Part shown: one piece after another, positions 27,782 to 37,055 of the stretch | Numbering within the stretch: position 1 is the stretch's first letter | Layout: every line of letters begins with the position of its first letter | Origin: a bacterium | GTDB lineage: Bacteria; Armatimonadota; Chthonomonadetes; Chthonomonadales; CAJBBX01 | Assembly: GCA_021811565.1 (NCBI GenBank) | Contig: JAJZOL010000105.1 | Location: 1-50,604, forward strand | DNA: 50,604 nucleotides | Reading direction: 5' to 3' | Notes under the pieces: model-generated | The model's input: the letters and a program-made list of their open reading frames with translations, nothing else | What the model was told of the DNA's origin: nothing | Database searches by the model: none | Made by a program: the position numbers and the translations under genes

Positions 27782-28444
27782 TCATCTCCTTCTGAAAACA
27801 AACCCTATCACCCCCGCACCTGCACTAATGAGATACGCTAACCCACCGGGTTCTGGCACGATGGGACCACCCGCAGGATTCACCTGCCCCGTCACTAGCA
27901 GGCTTGGCGGCCCGGGCGTGATGCTGGGCATCTGGGGATTGAAATCCGCTCCGGTGGCGTCCGCTGCGCTTATCTCGAAGTCCAAGCTGGCGGAATAAGC
28001 CTGACCATCTGCGGGCAGTGAGTTAAGAAAGGAGTAAGTGTCAAAAGTTCCCAGGTTCACCTGTTCGTTGGATGAAGGCAGGAGTTGGTCGCCGAACCAG
28101 TTTGGAATGGATGGGGTGTCCGGAGTGGTCTCTCCGTTCCAAGTAAAGAATGGCTGACCGTCGATGGAGCCTTGCAACTGAGTGGACGATACTGAGAATC
28201 CGGATATGTAAAGATCATTTACACTATCCGAGTTATACACCTCTCCGTTGATTGATAGAGGCGTTGATGCCGGAATCGCCCCTTGTGTAATGGGATTGAG
28301 CGTGATAACCAATGTGCCAGGCACGGAATTGGATGAGGAGTCCAGCATATAAAAGCTCCACATTTGGGCATTCGAAACGCTTGGCACGATCAGCGCCATA
28401 CACATCGCTGAGATCATTAATAAGGATTTCATTCTGTTAATCAT
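27782..28444 (-). CDS. PEP-CTERM sorting-signal protein
   Basis: A 220-residue exported protein: signal peptide (about 1-26), a beta-rich body with little similarity I can name, and a C-terminal exosortase-type tripartite signal, VPEPGGLAYLISAGAG followed by VIGFVFRRR (Pro-Glu-Pro, hydrophobic helix, basic end). Proteins of this kind are cut and anchored by exosortase and often relate to exopolysaccharide production; an export gene set lies 4 kb away. No exosortase gene is in the window. It is downstream of the 1189-residue PKD protein but separated from it by an intrinsic terminator. Confidence 0.85.
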   Translation of the reverse strand: MINRMKSLLMISAMCMALIVPSVSNAQMWSFYMLDSSSNSVPGTLVITLNPITQGAIPASTPLSINGEVYNSDSVNDLYISGFSVSSTQLQGSIDGQPFFTWNGETTPDTPSIPNWFGDQLLPSSNEQVNLGTFDTYSFLNSLPADGQAYSASLDFEISAADATGADFNPQMPSITPGPPSLLVTGQVNPAGGPIVPEPGGLAYLISAGAGVIGFVFRRR

Positions 28445-28474
28445 TCTTATTCTCTACCTTTCCTTGTATTTAAA

Positions 28475-28509
28475 GAGTTCGGTGTCGTACATGTGACGAC
28501 GCCGAACTC
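28475..28509 (-). terminator. intrinsic terminator of the PKD-protein gene
   Basis: A 14-bp stem with one G-T wobble (GAGTTCGGCGTCGT and its partner) and a 7-nt loop, 12 nt past the stop codon, is followed by TTTAAAT on the minus-strand transcript. Confidence 0.85.
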
Positions 28510-28520
28510 ATTTGCTCCAT

Positions 28521-31500
28521 TCAAGGAGCCACGACAATCAGCATCACGGATTTGGAATATGGAGCGCCTCCCGCATTTTGGAACTTTGCTTTGAAGCCGG
28601 TGGCGAAGGATGCCAGAGGTTTGTTTGCGCTCACATTCCACTTTAGCGCGAAGACCTGTATCCCCCCAGCCGCTACATCCGGAACGGTGACGGTAGCGGG
28701 ATTAGCGGAAACCACTCCTTTGTTAGCGATAAACGTATTAAGAGCCAGGTTTTTGGCGGAGCCGCTTCCCGAGTTCGTCACCTGATAGTTCACCGTCATG
28801 ATTCCATTGGCGTCCGGTTGGCTATGTCCGGTGACCTTGAAGCTAAGGATCGGAATTCCAACCGGTAACAACTGGAAGGTGGCGTCCGAGGATGAAACGG
28901 AGATATTCCCTCCAATGGAAGACACATTCACACGATAATGCACCATGGAAAGCGGCGTCAATCCTGAGATGACAATATCATGATGCGATCCCTGATACGA
29001 ATCCGTTATTGTGGAGCCGTAGGCGGATGTTGGTCCGTAATAGAGAAACGCCTTGGTGGATATCGGTCCGTTTTTATCATAAGTGTCAAAACTCACGATA
29101 GCTGTCGTATCAGTGATGTTATGCGCGTAAAGATGGCTCAGTATTATCTCCGATGGCGGCACGTTATTGTTTGGCACCAGATTGATCTGCTTGTATATGG
29201 TGGCGCTGTTAGGAGGCATGTTATTGACCTGAGTGATGTTAGACATTACTCTCAATCCAATGAGAATGGACGGCGGAAGATTGTTGACATCGAAATGGAA
29301 CGTGTAGGTGTTCGTCGCCAGCTTCGATCCGGGATTCATATTAGGATCGCCAGTGGGAGTCCCCTCGTCGAATTGCATCGGATCTTCCGAGAGACCGTTT
29401 GGGGTGGTTGGCCACTCCCATGCGAAGGAACTGATACCGTTTGCGTTCCTGGGCGTGGAGACGCTCGTTACATCGGGATTATAAGATCCGGAGCCATCCA
29501 ATTGGATGGTGACGCTTCCATCCGGCAGCACACCCACGATGTCTCCGCTTTGGCGCGACCCAACCGCACTGAATGCGAGCACCGCAACAGGTGGATACGG
29601 AGCCGGGATAGCATGCACTGTGATGGTGGTGGAGTTTGATTGCCCCTGATCGTCAGTAACCGTCAGTTTTACATCGTAATCACCAACCGCTCCGTAGTGA
29701 TGCAGAACGGTGTCACCGGAAGGGTAGACCGCCGTGTTGACGGGAACTTTTCCGCCTACGACGCCCAAAACCGGCAGATTGTATTCCACCGCGCTAGTCC
29801 CATCGCCAAACTCCCATCGTACATGGACAATCCTGGCGGATGGATTCAGTTCGAACGAGTTACCCGGATCGAATTTGGCGTAGTAATCAACCGTATTCAC
29901 CTGAACCGGAATATAGATTTCATTGGACGATGTGTCAGGATGCGCGATCACCGCAACGGGAGCCGGCGTGAACACAGTTGACTGCATAATGGCGATATCC
30001 CACGCGGTAACGAGATACAATCCGGCATTGCCGTCCGAAGATCCGACACCCCATTCCCCTTGATTGAACGGTGCGATTGCGGTGTTGCGAGTTCCAGTCG
30101 GTTCAAAATGACCATCATTGGCGGAGGACCATTGGGGCGATGTCAATTTCACATTTCCCTGCCATGACTGATGTCCAAGGTCCGTATCGGATTTTCCCGC
30201 AATAAAGTCCACCAATTCGCCGAACCAGTCGATTGGGATGTTGTTGAAACCATCCATCGTCTTCCCGCCGCTTCCATTGGGATCGGTAATGGATTGCTGT
30301 GAGTACCCCGCCTCCAGCAATCCCTTCAGGGCGTTGTACATCCCGTAAGCATCCCGCGAACTGCTCCACCAAGCGGAAGGATCGTAGGTGTAAAAGTAAC
30401 GATAGAGGTATCCCACCGCTGCCTTCACTCGCGGATCGGTCTTATCAGCCCCGGAAAACATTAGAGCGACCAATCCTCCCCCGGTCTTACCGAAGTTTTG
30501 CCAAAAAATATCGGTGTAACCCATTCCTCCGTAAGAATGGAAATTGCGGTATTGACCGGTATGTCCGTTTGCAGCGTCATCCAGATAGTCAATGCTTGCA
30601 AAAACGTTGTTCAGCCCCTTGTCTTGATCATAATTCAACCAATACTGGTTCAATGCCGTTTTAACATAATTAGCCACGGTGATCGGTGCGTGGGATGGAT
30701 TCGGAGTGAGTGTGCTCGCGACCTCGGCGGCGCGCAGTCCAATGCAAGCCCAAGCTACTGCGGAGCCGTCGGAATCACCGTAATTAAAGTCATAACGCCA
30801 CCCTCCCTCGCTCCAACCGGACGGTGATTGGGAATATTGGAACCCGTCCACGAAATCGCCGATGAGATCATAGTAGCTGGCGTATTCCGGGCGGTTTGGA
30901 ACAGGTGCGTCCGTAAAACCCGCCTGAGCGATGGCCTGCAAATGCATTCCTCCCTCATAGATCGGGTATCCGTTGGAATAGAGAACAATCCCGTTGGGAA
31001 CTCCATTCGGACCATGGGTGTCAACATTGCAGTCACCGATACCTTCATAGGTTTTCACCAAGGGTGAAGGGGTTGTCGCAATAAGGTTTCCGCTATCCGT
31101 CAGAAAATTGATCGCACGGTTAAGATCATCCACATAGGCGTCCTTGCTTGGATCGTTGCTTATGTTCTTTCCACCCGTGATGGAGTGACCGGTGTTCTCC
31201 AAACAGACAGCATACATCGCCGTCTCGGATATGGGATACCATGTTTGAATGTATCCAACATCCACAAATGGTCCGGTTCCGTTGCTATTGTATCCGTCAT
31301 TTCGCTGCATCTGCGTGTGTAGATACCACAGCCCTTCGTCCGTGGATCGGGCGACACGCTGTGCCGCCACGCTCGGATTGCCTACGATCATATAGTAGTA
31401 TCCTACAGCGACGTTCCCCGCACTGTCCGTCACCCTCACAGTGGCTTTGATCGGCGTCCCGGCGGATTTGTTGTACGTCCAGAACATCGCTCCGTCTTTG

Positions 31501-32087
31501 TATCCGTTAACGGCGTTGATAGGGCTCTGGGGATTCCCATCGCTCTCGGGATCCCACACCACGCTGTATGGGGCTGAACCTCCCCTGATGACAACCTTGA
31601 GTCTCGTAGGCACTTTATTGAAGATGACATGCATGCTGGCGAAACTCGGAGGGGCGTTGGCGAATGTGGAGTCCGCCACCCATGGAACCGGCAAAATTTG
31701 CAAGGTGGAAACGTTGTTTGCTACGCCCGCAATTTTCACCTTGGGTGTTTTCGCCAATTTTTTCAAAAGTTCCGCAGTGGAGGGCTTCTTCGCCAAAGCG
31801 AGATCCGTATCCACCACGATAAGATCGTCATCCGCCTTGATCTGGTACCACCCCTCTTTCAAAGGGCAGGGAATTTTCACCTTCGAATCCACTTTGCCAT
31901 ACCAAGCCCTTTTGCCGGACTGATCGTATATCTCCACCTTGACCGGCGGACCGTAACCGAGTAAAACCACGCCGGATTTGGTGTACAATTTTTGGCGCGT
32001 CTGCATCTGCGCCATCGCGCCACCTGAGATTCCCGAGAGAACAATCAGGATCGCTGCAAACGACAACATGTATTTCCTGAGTGCCAT
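28521..32087 (-). CDS. large secreted protein with alpha-toroid-like, PKD, FN3-like and CARDB-like regions
   Basis: The start at 32087 follows AGGAGG and gives a 1188-residue protein with a clean signal peptide (ending GGAMAQ). An N-terminal all-beta part (to about 260) precedes a helical domain (about 265-690) with repeated Trp/Gly motifs (DEGLWYLHTQM, EGGWRYDFNYGDSDGSAVAWACIGLRAAE) that looks like a squalene-cyclase-type alpha/alpha barrel. Then come a PKD domain (WEFGDGTSAVEYN, HHYGAVGDYDVKLTV), a fibronectin-like part (ITDTTAIVSFDTYDK, SGLTPLSMVHYRV) and a C-terminal CARDB-like domain. No catalytic motif is evident. It is probably a cell-surface or extracellular binding protein. Confidence 0.75.
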   Translation of the reverse strand: MALRKYMLSFAAILIVLSGISGGAMAQMQTRQKLYTKSGVVLLGYGPPVKVEIYDQSGKRAWYGKVDSKVKIPCPLKEGWYQIKADDDLIVVDTDLALAKKPSTAELLKKLAKTPKVKIAGVANNVSTLQILPVPWVADSTFANAPPSFASMHVIFNKVPTRLKVVIRGGSAPYSVVWDPESDGNPQSPINAVNGYKDGAMFWTYNKSAGTPIKATVRVTDSAGNVAVGYYYMIVGNPSVAAQRVARSTDEGLWYLHTQMQRNDGYNSNGTGPFVDVGYIQTWYPISETAMYAVCLENTGHSITGGKNISNDPSKDAYVDDLNRAINFLTDSGNLIATTPSPLVKTYEGIGDCNVDTHGPNGVPNGIVLYSNGYPIYEGGMHLQAIAQAGFTDAPVPNRPEYASYYDLIGDFVDGFQYSQSPSGWSEGGWRYDFNYGDSDGSAVAWACIGLRAAEVASTLTPNPSHAPITVANYVKTALNQYWLNYDQDKGLNNVFASIDYLDDAANGHTGQYRNFHSYGGMGYTDIFWQNFGKTGGGLVALMFSGADKTDPRVKAAVGYLYRYFYTYDPSAWWSSSRDAYGMYNALKGLLEAGYSQQSITDPNGSGGKTMDGFNNIPIDWFGELVDFIAGKSDTDLGHQSWQGNVKLTSPQWSSANDGHFEPTGTRNTAIAPFNQGEWGVGSSDGNAGLYLVTAWDIAIMQSTVFTPAPVAVIAHPDTSSNEIYIPVQVNTVDYYAKFDPGNSFELNPSARIVHVRWEFGDGTSAVEYNLPVLGVVGGKVPVNTAVYPSGDTVLHHYGAVGDYDVKLTVTDDQGQSNSTTITVHAIPAPYPPVAVLAFSAVGSRQSGDIVGVLPDGSVTIQLDGSGSYNPDVTSVSTPRNANGISSFAWEWPTTPNGLSEDPMQFDEGTPTGDPNMNPGSKLATNTYTFHFDVNNLPPSILIGLRVMSNITQVNNMPPNSATIYKQINLVPNNNVPPSEIILSHLYAHNITDTTAIVSFDTYDKNGPISTKAFLYYGPTSAYGSTITDSYQGSHHDIVISGLTPLSMVHYRVNVSSIGGNISVSSSDATFQLLPVGIPILSFKVTGHSQPDANGIMTVNYQVTNSGSGSAKNLALNTFIANKGVVSANPATVTVPDVAAGGIQVFALKWNVSANKPLASFATGFKAKFQNAGGAPYSKSVMLIVVAP

Positions 32088-32360
32088 TTCAATTCCTCCT
32101 ATGTCGTCTCCCATCGCAGAGAGACTGGAACCGTATTGAAACATACTTCATGATATGCTCCAAGGAATCGGAACAAACGCCGGTCCGACGTCTTCACTTG
32201 TCTTCCTTGGGCAATGGCATTGGAATGAATATAAGGAATGAATCTTTTATCACATGGTTATTAAAGTCAGACAACCGCCGCATTCGCTCCTCCGGCGTCT
32301 GCGAACTATATGCGCTCTTCGAGTGAACGGCATAAGAATTTCGCGGCTGCCCTGAGACTT

Positions 32361-33020
32361 TTAATTATTTCCTTTCTTTTTTTCATATTCGGCGAGGATC
32401 GTCTTACTTCCCATCCATTTGCTTCTGACCGCTTTAAGTACGTTCTCGAAGACCGGCTCGCACATCCATTGTCTCTCGCCGGATTTGGGTTTTGGTCCGA
32501 ACGCCCGTAAGTCCGATCTTCCCGTCACGGCGATGACGAATCTGCCGTAACGCATTACCGCTCCCTCCATCATCGTCACCGGCTTACCGCTATCATTTAG
32601 CGTTATGCGACGATATTGTTTGCCTTCCTGTCCGTCGGGGATTTTTGTCCAAGATATCCTCACATTCCTAGCGGGCTTAAGCATGCATAGGGAGAAAAAC
32701 CGCTGGTGCGCCTGATCCGCGTTCTGGAACTCAAGAACTCTGTAGCTCACAAGTGCCCCTTTGCTTAGAACGAAGCGTCCTCCCAGGCTGACACGTCCGT
32801 ATTGCTCCGCCGCATAGGCTCGCGGCAGATCGTCATTCATACCCTCGTATTGCCACCATTTGTTAGGTGTGAAGAGGGATTTGGAGACCATCAAAGCTTT
32901 GATTTCGGGTTGCTGTTTGATCTTGGAGGAGTCATGCTCCTCCTCTTCGGCATAGGCTACCGAGCATGCAAAAGCTATGATGCAGATAAGAGCAAGCGAA
33001 TAATGATATTTGACTTTCAT
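32361..33020 (-). CDS. secreted protein of unknown function
   Basis: A 219-residue product with a signal peptide (about 1-24, ending SVAYA) followed by an acidic stretch EEEEHD and a soluble domain containing LFTPNKWWQYEGM, VSLGGRFVLSKGALVSYRV, VTMMEGAVMRYGRFVIAVTG. I do not recognise a family; it resembles periplasmic proteins that report on lipid or small-molecule binding only in size. ATG at 33020 is preferred since GAGGTG lies 7 nt upstream; the longer frame would use a GTG. It follows the pseudopilin at 33073 by 53 bp, probably the same transcript. Confidence 0.6.
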   Translation of the reverse strand: MKVKYHYSLALICIIAFACSVAYAEEEEHDSSKIKQQPEIKALMVSKSLFTPNKWWQYEGMNDDLPRAYAAEQYGRVSLGGRFVLSKGALVSYRVLEFQNADQAHQRFFSLCMLKPARNVRISWTKIPDGQEGKQYRRITLNDSGKPVTMMEGAVMRYGRFVIAVTGRSDLRAFGPKPKSGERQWMCEPVFENVLKAVRSKWMGSKTILAEYEKKKGNN

Positions 33021-33072
33021 GTTAATCACCTCGTGATGTCGTTGGACTCATGGCATCGAGTCCGTGTGAGTA

Positions 33073-33726
33073 TCAGTTGTTAGGGATCTGATAAAGCGAA
33101 ACGATCTTACGATAGTCCCCTGGGGTTAGTTTGATATGTCCGTCCACGTATAGCACGTTTTGAGCCCCTAGCACCCCACCCATTCCGTTGTTAAAGACCT
33201 GCTCCGTGGTCAACCCGACGTGCTCGCCTAGCCCGTCGCATATGATCATAGGTTTCTCAGATGAGCGGGAGATCGAAGCGAGGGGGTGGGAGCAAACTCC
33301 CTCCGTGTCGTTGTCGAAGCCGGAGAAGAAAGGCAAGGCGGCCCACCCGTGAACGCATAGATAGTTGTAATCCGTTGGGTACTCGGCAGCTCGATTAGGC
33401 TGGGCGCGCATGGTGGGACAGCGCCAAACCTCCACGTTACGGACATAGGGATCCAAAACCGTTTTCAATGAGACGTGATGTATCGGGGGAGGAAAGTTTA
33501 GCAGGTTATCGCTGAAATCCGCCACGGGGAATCGCTCATCCGTATCCTGCAGATACATCATCATTCCCTGCCCGAGTTGATGAAGGTTGGAGGAGCATGC
33601 TGTGCGGCGCGCCATCTCTCTCACGCGGGCGAACACGGGAAACAGTATCGCTGATAAGATGGCTATAATTGCTATTACGACAAGCAATTCGATGAGTGTG
33701 AAAGCCGATTTGGGTCGATTATTCAT
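33073..33726 (-). CDS. DUF1559-type pseudopilin, paralog A
   Basis: This 217-residue protein has a prepilin head [16 protein letters not shown] followed by [39 protein letters not shown], then [10 protein letters not shown] near the C-terminus. The residue before the cleavage site is Ala (K-S-A|FTLIE) instead of the usual Gly, which could slow processing. It is a close paralog of the protein at 35260-35919: they share [31 protein letters not shown] and the end [21 protein letters not shown] site precedes the ATG. It likely leads an operon with the unknown secreted protein at 32361. Confidence 0.88.
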   Translation of the reverse strand: MNNRPKSAFTLIELLVVIAIIAILSAILFPVFARVREMARRTACSSNLHQLGQGMMMYLQDTDERFPVADFSDNLLNFPPPIHHVSLKTVLDPYVRNVEVWRCPTMRAQPNRAAEYPTDYNYLCVHGWAALPFFSGFDNDTEGVCSHPLASISRSSEKPMIICDGLGEHVGLTTEQVFNNGMGGVLGAQNVLYVDGHIKLTPGDYRKIVSLYQIPNN

Positions 33727-34287
33727 TTTCTATCTCCAGCCAGGGAGTTATGCGGGCTATCAGTACCCGCCTTTATTGATACAGAGATGGATTCCATACC
33801 GGTGGCTCTTATCGGACTCCGACAAACATTGGCGTGAAGGAAGTCCATTGACCGCCCAATATGTCCATCAACAAAAACGTAATGTGCAAATTCCGTGCCA
33901 ATCCGGCTCTTTGGCGTATAAATATTCGGGGTTTTTTTCAACACAGTTAAAACGTCAGTTGTAAATTGCCCACCCTTCGGGTGTTCCGATGTGTAGTCTG
34001 GGCGGCAGTGTTGCTCCTTGAGGTATGAGTGCTGATGGATTCCCAAAACATACCGGATTAAATATATTCAAAATATCTTTTTTAATTTATATATATGGCA
34101 TATTTTATGCAGTATCTCATGTTACATCAAACTCTTTCTTTAAGTGGGGGTAACGGAAAGGGGGTCGAAAAAGAATCTCACTTCAAAACTGGACATTTCC
34201 GCCTTGGTCTTTTATAGAAGCCGTTGCAAGAATGATCTACCGCTTGTTGTAACAATCATTGAAAGATACTATAGAAAGGAACTTTCC
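33727..34287. other. intergenic region between divergent pseudopilin and PEP-CTERM genes
   Basis: Apart from the possible pseudopilin remnant, the right half (about 34050-34140) is markedly AT-rich (for example TTTAATTTATATATATGG), suitable for promoters of either flanking gene. I see no complete -35/-10 pair with consensus spacing. Confidence 0.4.
33790..33900 (-). pseudogene. possible remnant of a third pseudopilin C-terminus
   Basis: Within an otherwise unconvincing reading frame on the minus strand, 33884-33861 encodes HYVFVDGH followed by I, matching the YV-DGH motif that ends DUF1559-type pseudopilins (compare [10 protein letters not shown] of the neighbouring gene). No head, leader or start context is present, so if real it is a decayed copy. 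The match is short and could be chance. Confidence 0.3.
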
Positions 34288-35148
34288 ATGAAAAACTTGA
34301 TGCGTAAAACGTTTTTTAGTATGGTGGTGATACTGCTTTGTCTTGGAGTGGCGACCATTTCTCACGCCCAAGCGATGTTCAATCTGCCAGGGTTTAGCGC
34401 CAACACTCAGCCACCCAACGATGACGGCTCCACAGGACCCATTTCCGTCTCCTCAGCACTCGGTATGAGTTCTTTGGATTATTTTGGAAATAATTACTCA
34501 CAGTTTTACATCAACACAAATGGAAATCTGACATTCACCGGTCCTCTTTCCACCTACACACCATCCTCCCTTTCCAGCATTGGGGAACCAATTATCGCTC
34601 CGTATTGGGCGGATGTGGACACCGCAGTGAATGGATCCGCTCCCGTAACATACGGTTCGGTACCCGGTTCCCCGGATTTTAACGGACAACAAGCGTTCGG
34701 AGTGGAATGGAACGGAGTGGCTTATTATGCCTCAGCGGATAAGCTCAATAAATTTGAGCTGGTTTTGGTGAATCGATCGGATGTGGCGCCCGGGGATTTT
34801 GATATCATATACAACTACGATCAAGTACAATGGGAGACTGGTAGTGCATCCGGAGGAGTGGATGGTTTGGGTGGAGTCTCTGCGTCCGTGGGCTATACGA
34901 ACGGTACAAACGCCCAAACCTACGTGCTTCCAGGATCGATGATTCCCGGATCATTCCTTGATAGCAATTTGAGCACAGGCTTGATACACAACAGCCTGAA
35001 CTCTAACGTTCTTGGAAGATACATATTCCAAGTAAGAAGCGGGAATGTCATTAACACGAATGTTCCCGAACCGGGTGTGCTGACGATGCTCATGGGGATG
35101 GGGGTTCCATTCTCATTCATGCTGAGGCGGCGCAGAAGGTTGGCGTGA
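34288..35148 (+). CDS. PEP-CTERM protein with nidogen-like domain
   Basis: ATG at 34288 follows GAAAGGA. The 286-residue product has a signal peptide (about 1-27, ending SHAQA) and a nidogen-like (NIDO) domain: FYINTNGNLTFTGPL, EPIIAPYWADVDT, FGVEWNGVAYY, NKFELVLVNRSD, FDIIYNYDQVQWETG and ASVGYTNG. It ends with the exosortase signal VPEPGVLTMLMGMG-VPFSFMLRRRRR. NIDO domains occur in adhesive extracellular proteins, so a surface-anchored adhesin is likely. It is transcribed against its pseudopilin neighbours and ends at a strong shared terminator. Confidence 0.9.
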   Translation: MKNLMRKTFFSMVVILLCLGVATISHAQAMFNLPGFSANTQPPNDDGSTGPISVSSALGMSSLDYFGNNYSQFYINTNGNLTFTGPLSTYTPSSLSSIGEPIIAPYWADVDTAVNGSAPVTYGSVPGSPDFNGQQAFGVEWNGVAYYASADKLNKFELVLVNRSDVAPGDFDIIYNYDQVQWETGSASGGVDGLGGVSASVGYTNGTNAQTYVLPGSMIPGSFLDSNLSTGLIHNSLNSNVLGRYIFQVRSGNVINTNVPEPGVLTMLMGMGVPFSFMLRRRRRLA

Positions 35149-35211
35149 ACAGAATTAGAAGCTTGCCCTTTAGTTTTCCAATAGAGGGCGCAAGCCGTTG
35201 GCACTAATCAT

Positions 35212-35247
35212 AAAAGGGGATGAGGAGTAGCAAAATCATCCCCTTTT
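35212..35247. terminator. bidirectional intrinsic terminator
   Basis: Twelve perfectly paired bases (AAAAGGGGATGA with its complement) around a 12-nt loop, with A and T runs at the base, between the convergent PEP-CTERM and pseudopilin genes. Confidence 0.92.
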
Positions 35248-35259
35248 GATTGATAGAGG

Positions 35260-35919
35260 CTAATTATCCGGCAGTTGATACAGCGAGACTATCTTCTGGT
35301 AGGTTCCCGGTGTGAGTTTCACATGCCCGTCCACATAAAGCATGTTCTGTCCGCCCAAAACCCCTCCCAATCCATTATTGAAAACCGCTTCGGTGGTGGT
35401 GCCCATATGTTCGCCCAGCCCATCGCAAACAATCATCGGCTTTTCGGCTGTACGAGCAATCGCCGCGAGGGGATGACCGCACACCCCTTCCGTGTCGTTG
35501 TTAAAACCGGAAAAATAGGGCAACTCGCTCCAGCCGTGAACGCATAGATAGTTATAGTCCGTGGGGTAATACTTCGCTCGACCGGGCTGGGCGCGCATGG
35601 TCGGGCAATACCAAACATCTTCGTTCTTCACATACGCCCCGATCGCCTGCTTTAAAGACCAATGGTGAACAGGAGGTGGATAGTCAAGGAGATTATCCGA
35701 AAAATCCGCCACGGGAAACCGTTCATCGTAATCCTGAATGTACATCATCATGGCGAGACCTAATTGACCAAGGTTGGAAGTGCAAGTGGTGCGTTGAGCC
35801 AAGGCTTTGACCTTGGCGAAAACCGGAAAGAGAATCGCCGCAAGAATCGCTATTATTGCGATAACAACTAGAAGCTCCACTAGCGTAAACCCACTCTTGA
35901 CATGTTCTTTTCCCTTCAT
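35260..35919 (-). CDS. DUF1559-type pseudopilin, paralog B
   Basis: A 219-residue protein with canonical leader and cleavage site [19 protein letters not shown] and C-terminal [10 protein letters not shown]. It is highly similar over its whole length to the protein at 33073-33726 but keeps Gly at the cleavage site. The AAAGGA ribosome binding site lies directly after the stop of the PII gene (14 bp between stop and ATG), so pseudopilin translation depends on a PII-containing transcript. The terminator at 35212-35247 closes the unit. The two paralogs flank the oppositely oriented PEP-CTERM gene. Confidence 0.9.
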   Translation of the reverse strand: MKGKEHVKSGFTLVELLVVIAIIAILAAILFPVFAKVKALAQRTTCTSNLGQLGLAMMMYIQDYDERFPVADFSDNLLDYPPPVHHWSLKQAIGAYVKNEDVWYCPTMRAQPGRAKYYPTDYNYLCVHGWSELPYFSGFNNDTEGVCGHPLAAIARTAEKPMIVCDGLGEHMGTTTEAVFNNGLGGVLGGQNMLYVDGHVKLTPGTYQKIVSLYQLPDN

Positions 35920-35932
35920 TTTCGGATTCCTT

Positions 35933-36271
35933 TCATATCGCCTCGTCCCCTCGATCCTCCGTCCGAATGCGGATAGCGTCTTCCAAAGACTGAATAAAAA
36001 TCATTCCATCGCCGGGCTCACCCGTTCGGGCGTGTGCGAGGACGGTCTCCACGATATCATCCACCTCCTCGTCCCGCACGATCATTTCGAGACGAATCTT
36101 TGCTGGATAGTCTATCACATATCCCTCACCGAGGAAATTCTCCCTGATACCACCTTGACGCCCCGCCCCGCGCACATCATCAACCGTCATGCCCGTGACA
36201 CCTGACTCTCCGAGTGCGATCTTCACCTGTTCCAATTTCATGGGTCTGATAATGCATTCGATCTTTTTCAT
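35933..36271 (-). CDS. PII-family signal transduction protein (GlnB/GlnK-like)
   Basis: The 112-residue protein aligns over the full PII length: [19 protein letters not shown], a T-loop [22 protein letters not shown], and the C-terminal R-I-R-T. The tyrosine that is uridylylated in proteobacterial GlnB is kept (Y51 equivalent), as is the K58 equivalent, but the T-loop Lys40 is Gly and Tyr46 is Phe, and the nucleotide-site residues TGK and GDGK read TGE and GDGM. Effector binding may thus differ from classical ATP/2-oxoglutarate sensing. No amtB or glnA is near. It is the gene before pseudopilin B and behind the atypical pseudopilin. Start context is weak. Confidence 0.85.
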   Translation of the reverse strand: MKKIECIIRPMKLEQVKIALGESGVTGMTVDDVRGAGRQGGIRENFLGEGYVIDYPAKIRLEMIVRDEEVDDIVETVLAHARTGEPGDGMIFIQSLEDAIRIRTEDRGDEAI

Positions 36272-36331
36272 ATCTCATGTCTCATATGATAACCGTCAAA
36301 ACGGTCGCTTCCTTTTCTATAGATAATCAAG

Positions 36332-37054
36332 CTATTCCGCAGGCGGAACATCCGTTCTTCCATTTGGAAAACCACCGTTCCAATTGTAAATATCATCACC
36401 TATGCATCCATAGACAGGGTTGTGGTTCATTCGAACATAGTGCTCCACCTTCACGGCATCCGCATGACCATCCGCCGCAAGCACGCACATCTTTCCCGCA
36501 TGAGGGGAGGGGTAGATGTTGCCGAAACCTGCGGTGTCCCAATAGACGCAAGCCGCTCGATTCGACGCCGGCGGAGCGAAGGGCCCGTTGCGCCTCTCCC
36601 CTCCCGCCTCCACCAGCATCGCCGTCTCATAGGGGATATCTAATTGCGTGAGAGGAAACGGACCTTTCATGAAATAATTGTCGAATCTTCCGTTAATCGC
36701 GTAACTGCATGGATATGGCATACCGTATCTTCTGTCCACGTCGCCTTTAGCGGAATTGTCGGGACAGTTGAATACGTTCCCTCCTCCATCCAAATAGTCG
36801 TGAATGAGGCTAATCCAGAAAATCCGATCGCCATGCCTCGCACTTACCGAAGGGGGTGGAAGGCACTCCTCGTAATCCTCCGCATATAGCATGAGCGCAA
36901 CCCCCAGCCTCCGTTCATTGCCGAGGCACCGAGAGCGAGTCGCCATTTCCGAGCGAAATACCATCGCGGCAAAAACACCAACTCCAAGAACCAGCAGAAC
37001 AGGTACGAGCAAAATCCATACCAATACGTTGCGGTTAAGGATCGTATTCATCAT
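36332..37054 (-). CDS. DUF1559-like protein lacking the prepilin cleavage motif
   Basis: A 240-residue protein that keeps the layout of its neighbours: hydrophobic N-terminal helix (VLVWILLVPVLLVLGVGVFAAMVF), then RSEMATRSRCLGNERRLGVALMLYAEDYEE and a C-terminal ADGHADAV. It lacks the G|FTLIE sequence, starting instead with a simple transmembrane anchor, so it should stay in the inner membrane and not be processed by a prepilin peptidase. It starts 1 bp after the stop of the small membrane protein upstream and lies 60 bp before the PII gene. It may act as an assembly partner or a non-secreted variant. Confidence 0.75.
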   Translation of the reverse strand: MMNTILNRNVLVWILLVPVLLVLGVGVFAAMVFRSEMATRSRCLGNERRLGVALMLYAEDYEECLPPPSVSARHGDRIFWISLIHDYLDGGGNVFNCPDNSAKGDVDRRYGMPYPCSYAINGRFDNYFMKGPFPLTQLDIPYETAMLVEAGGERRNGPFAPPASNRAACVYWDTAGFGNIYPSPHAGKMCVLAADGHADAVKVEHYVRMNHNPVYGCIGDDIYNWNGGFPNGRTDVPPAE

Positions 37055-37055
37055 G

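Noticed and set aside
28980-29639. 219-residue plus-strand frame
   Set aside because: Antisense to the PKD protein gene with no supporting signals.
33723-34046. Whole 107-residue minus-strand frame as a gene
   Set aside because: No ribosome binding site, no leader and no overall similarity; only the short YVFVDGH segment is of interest and is listed as a possible remnant.
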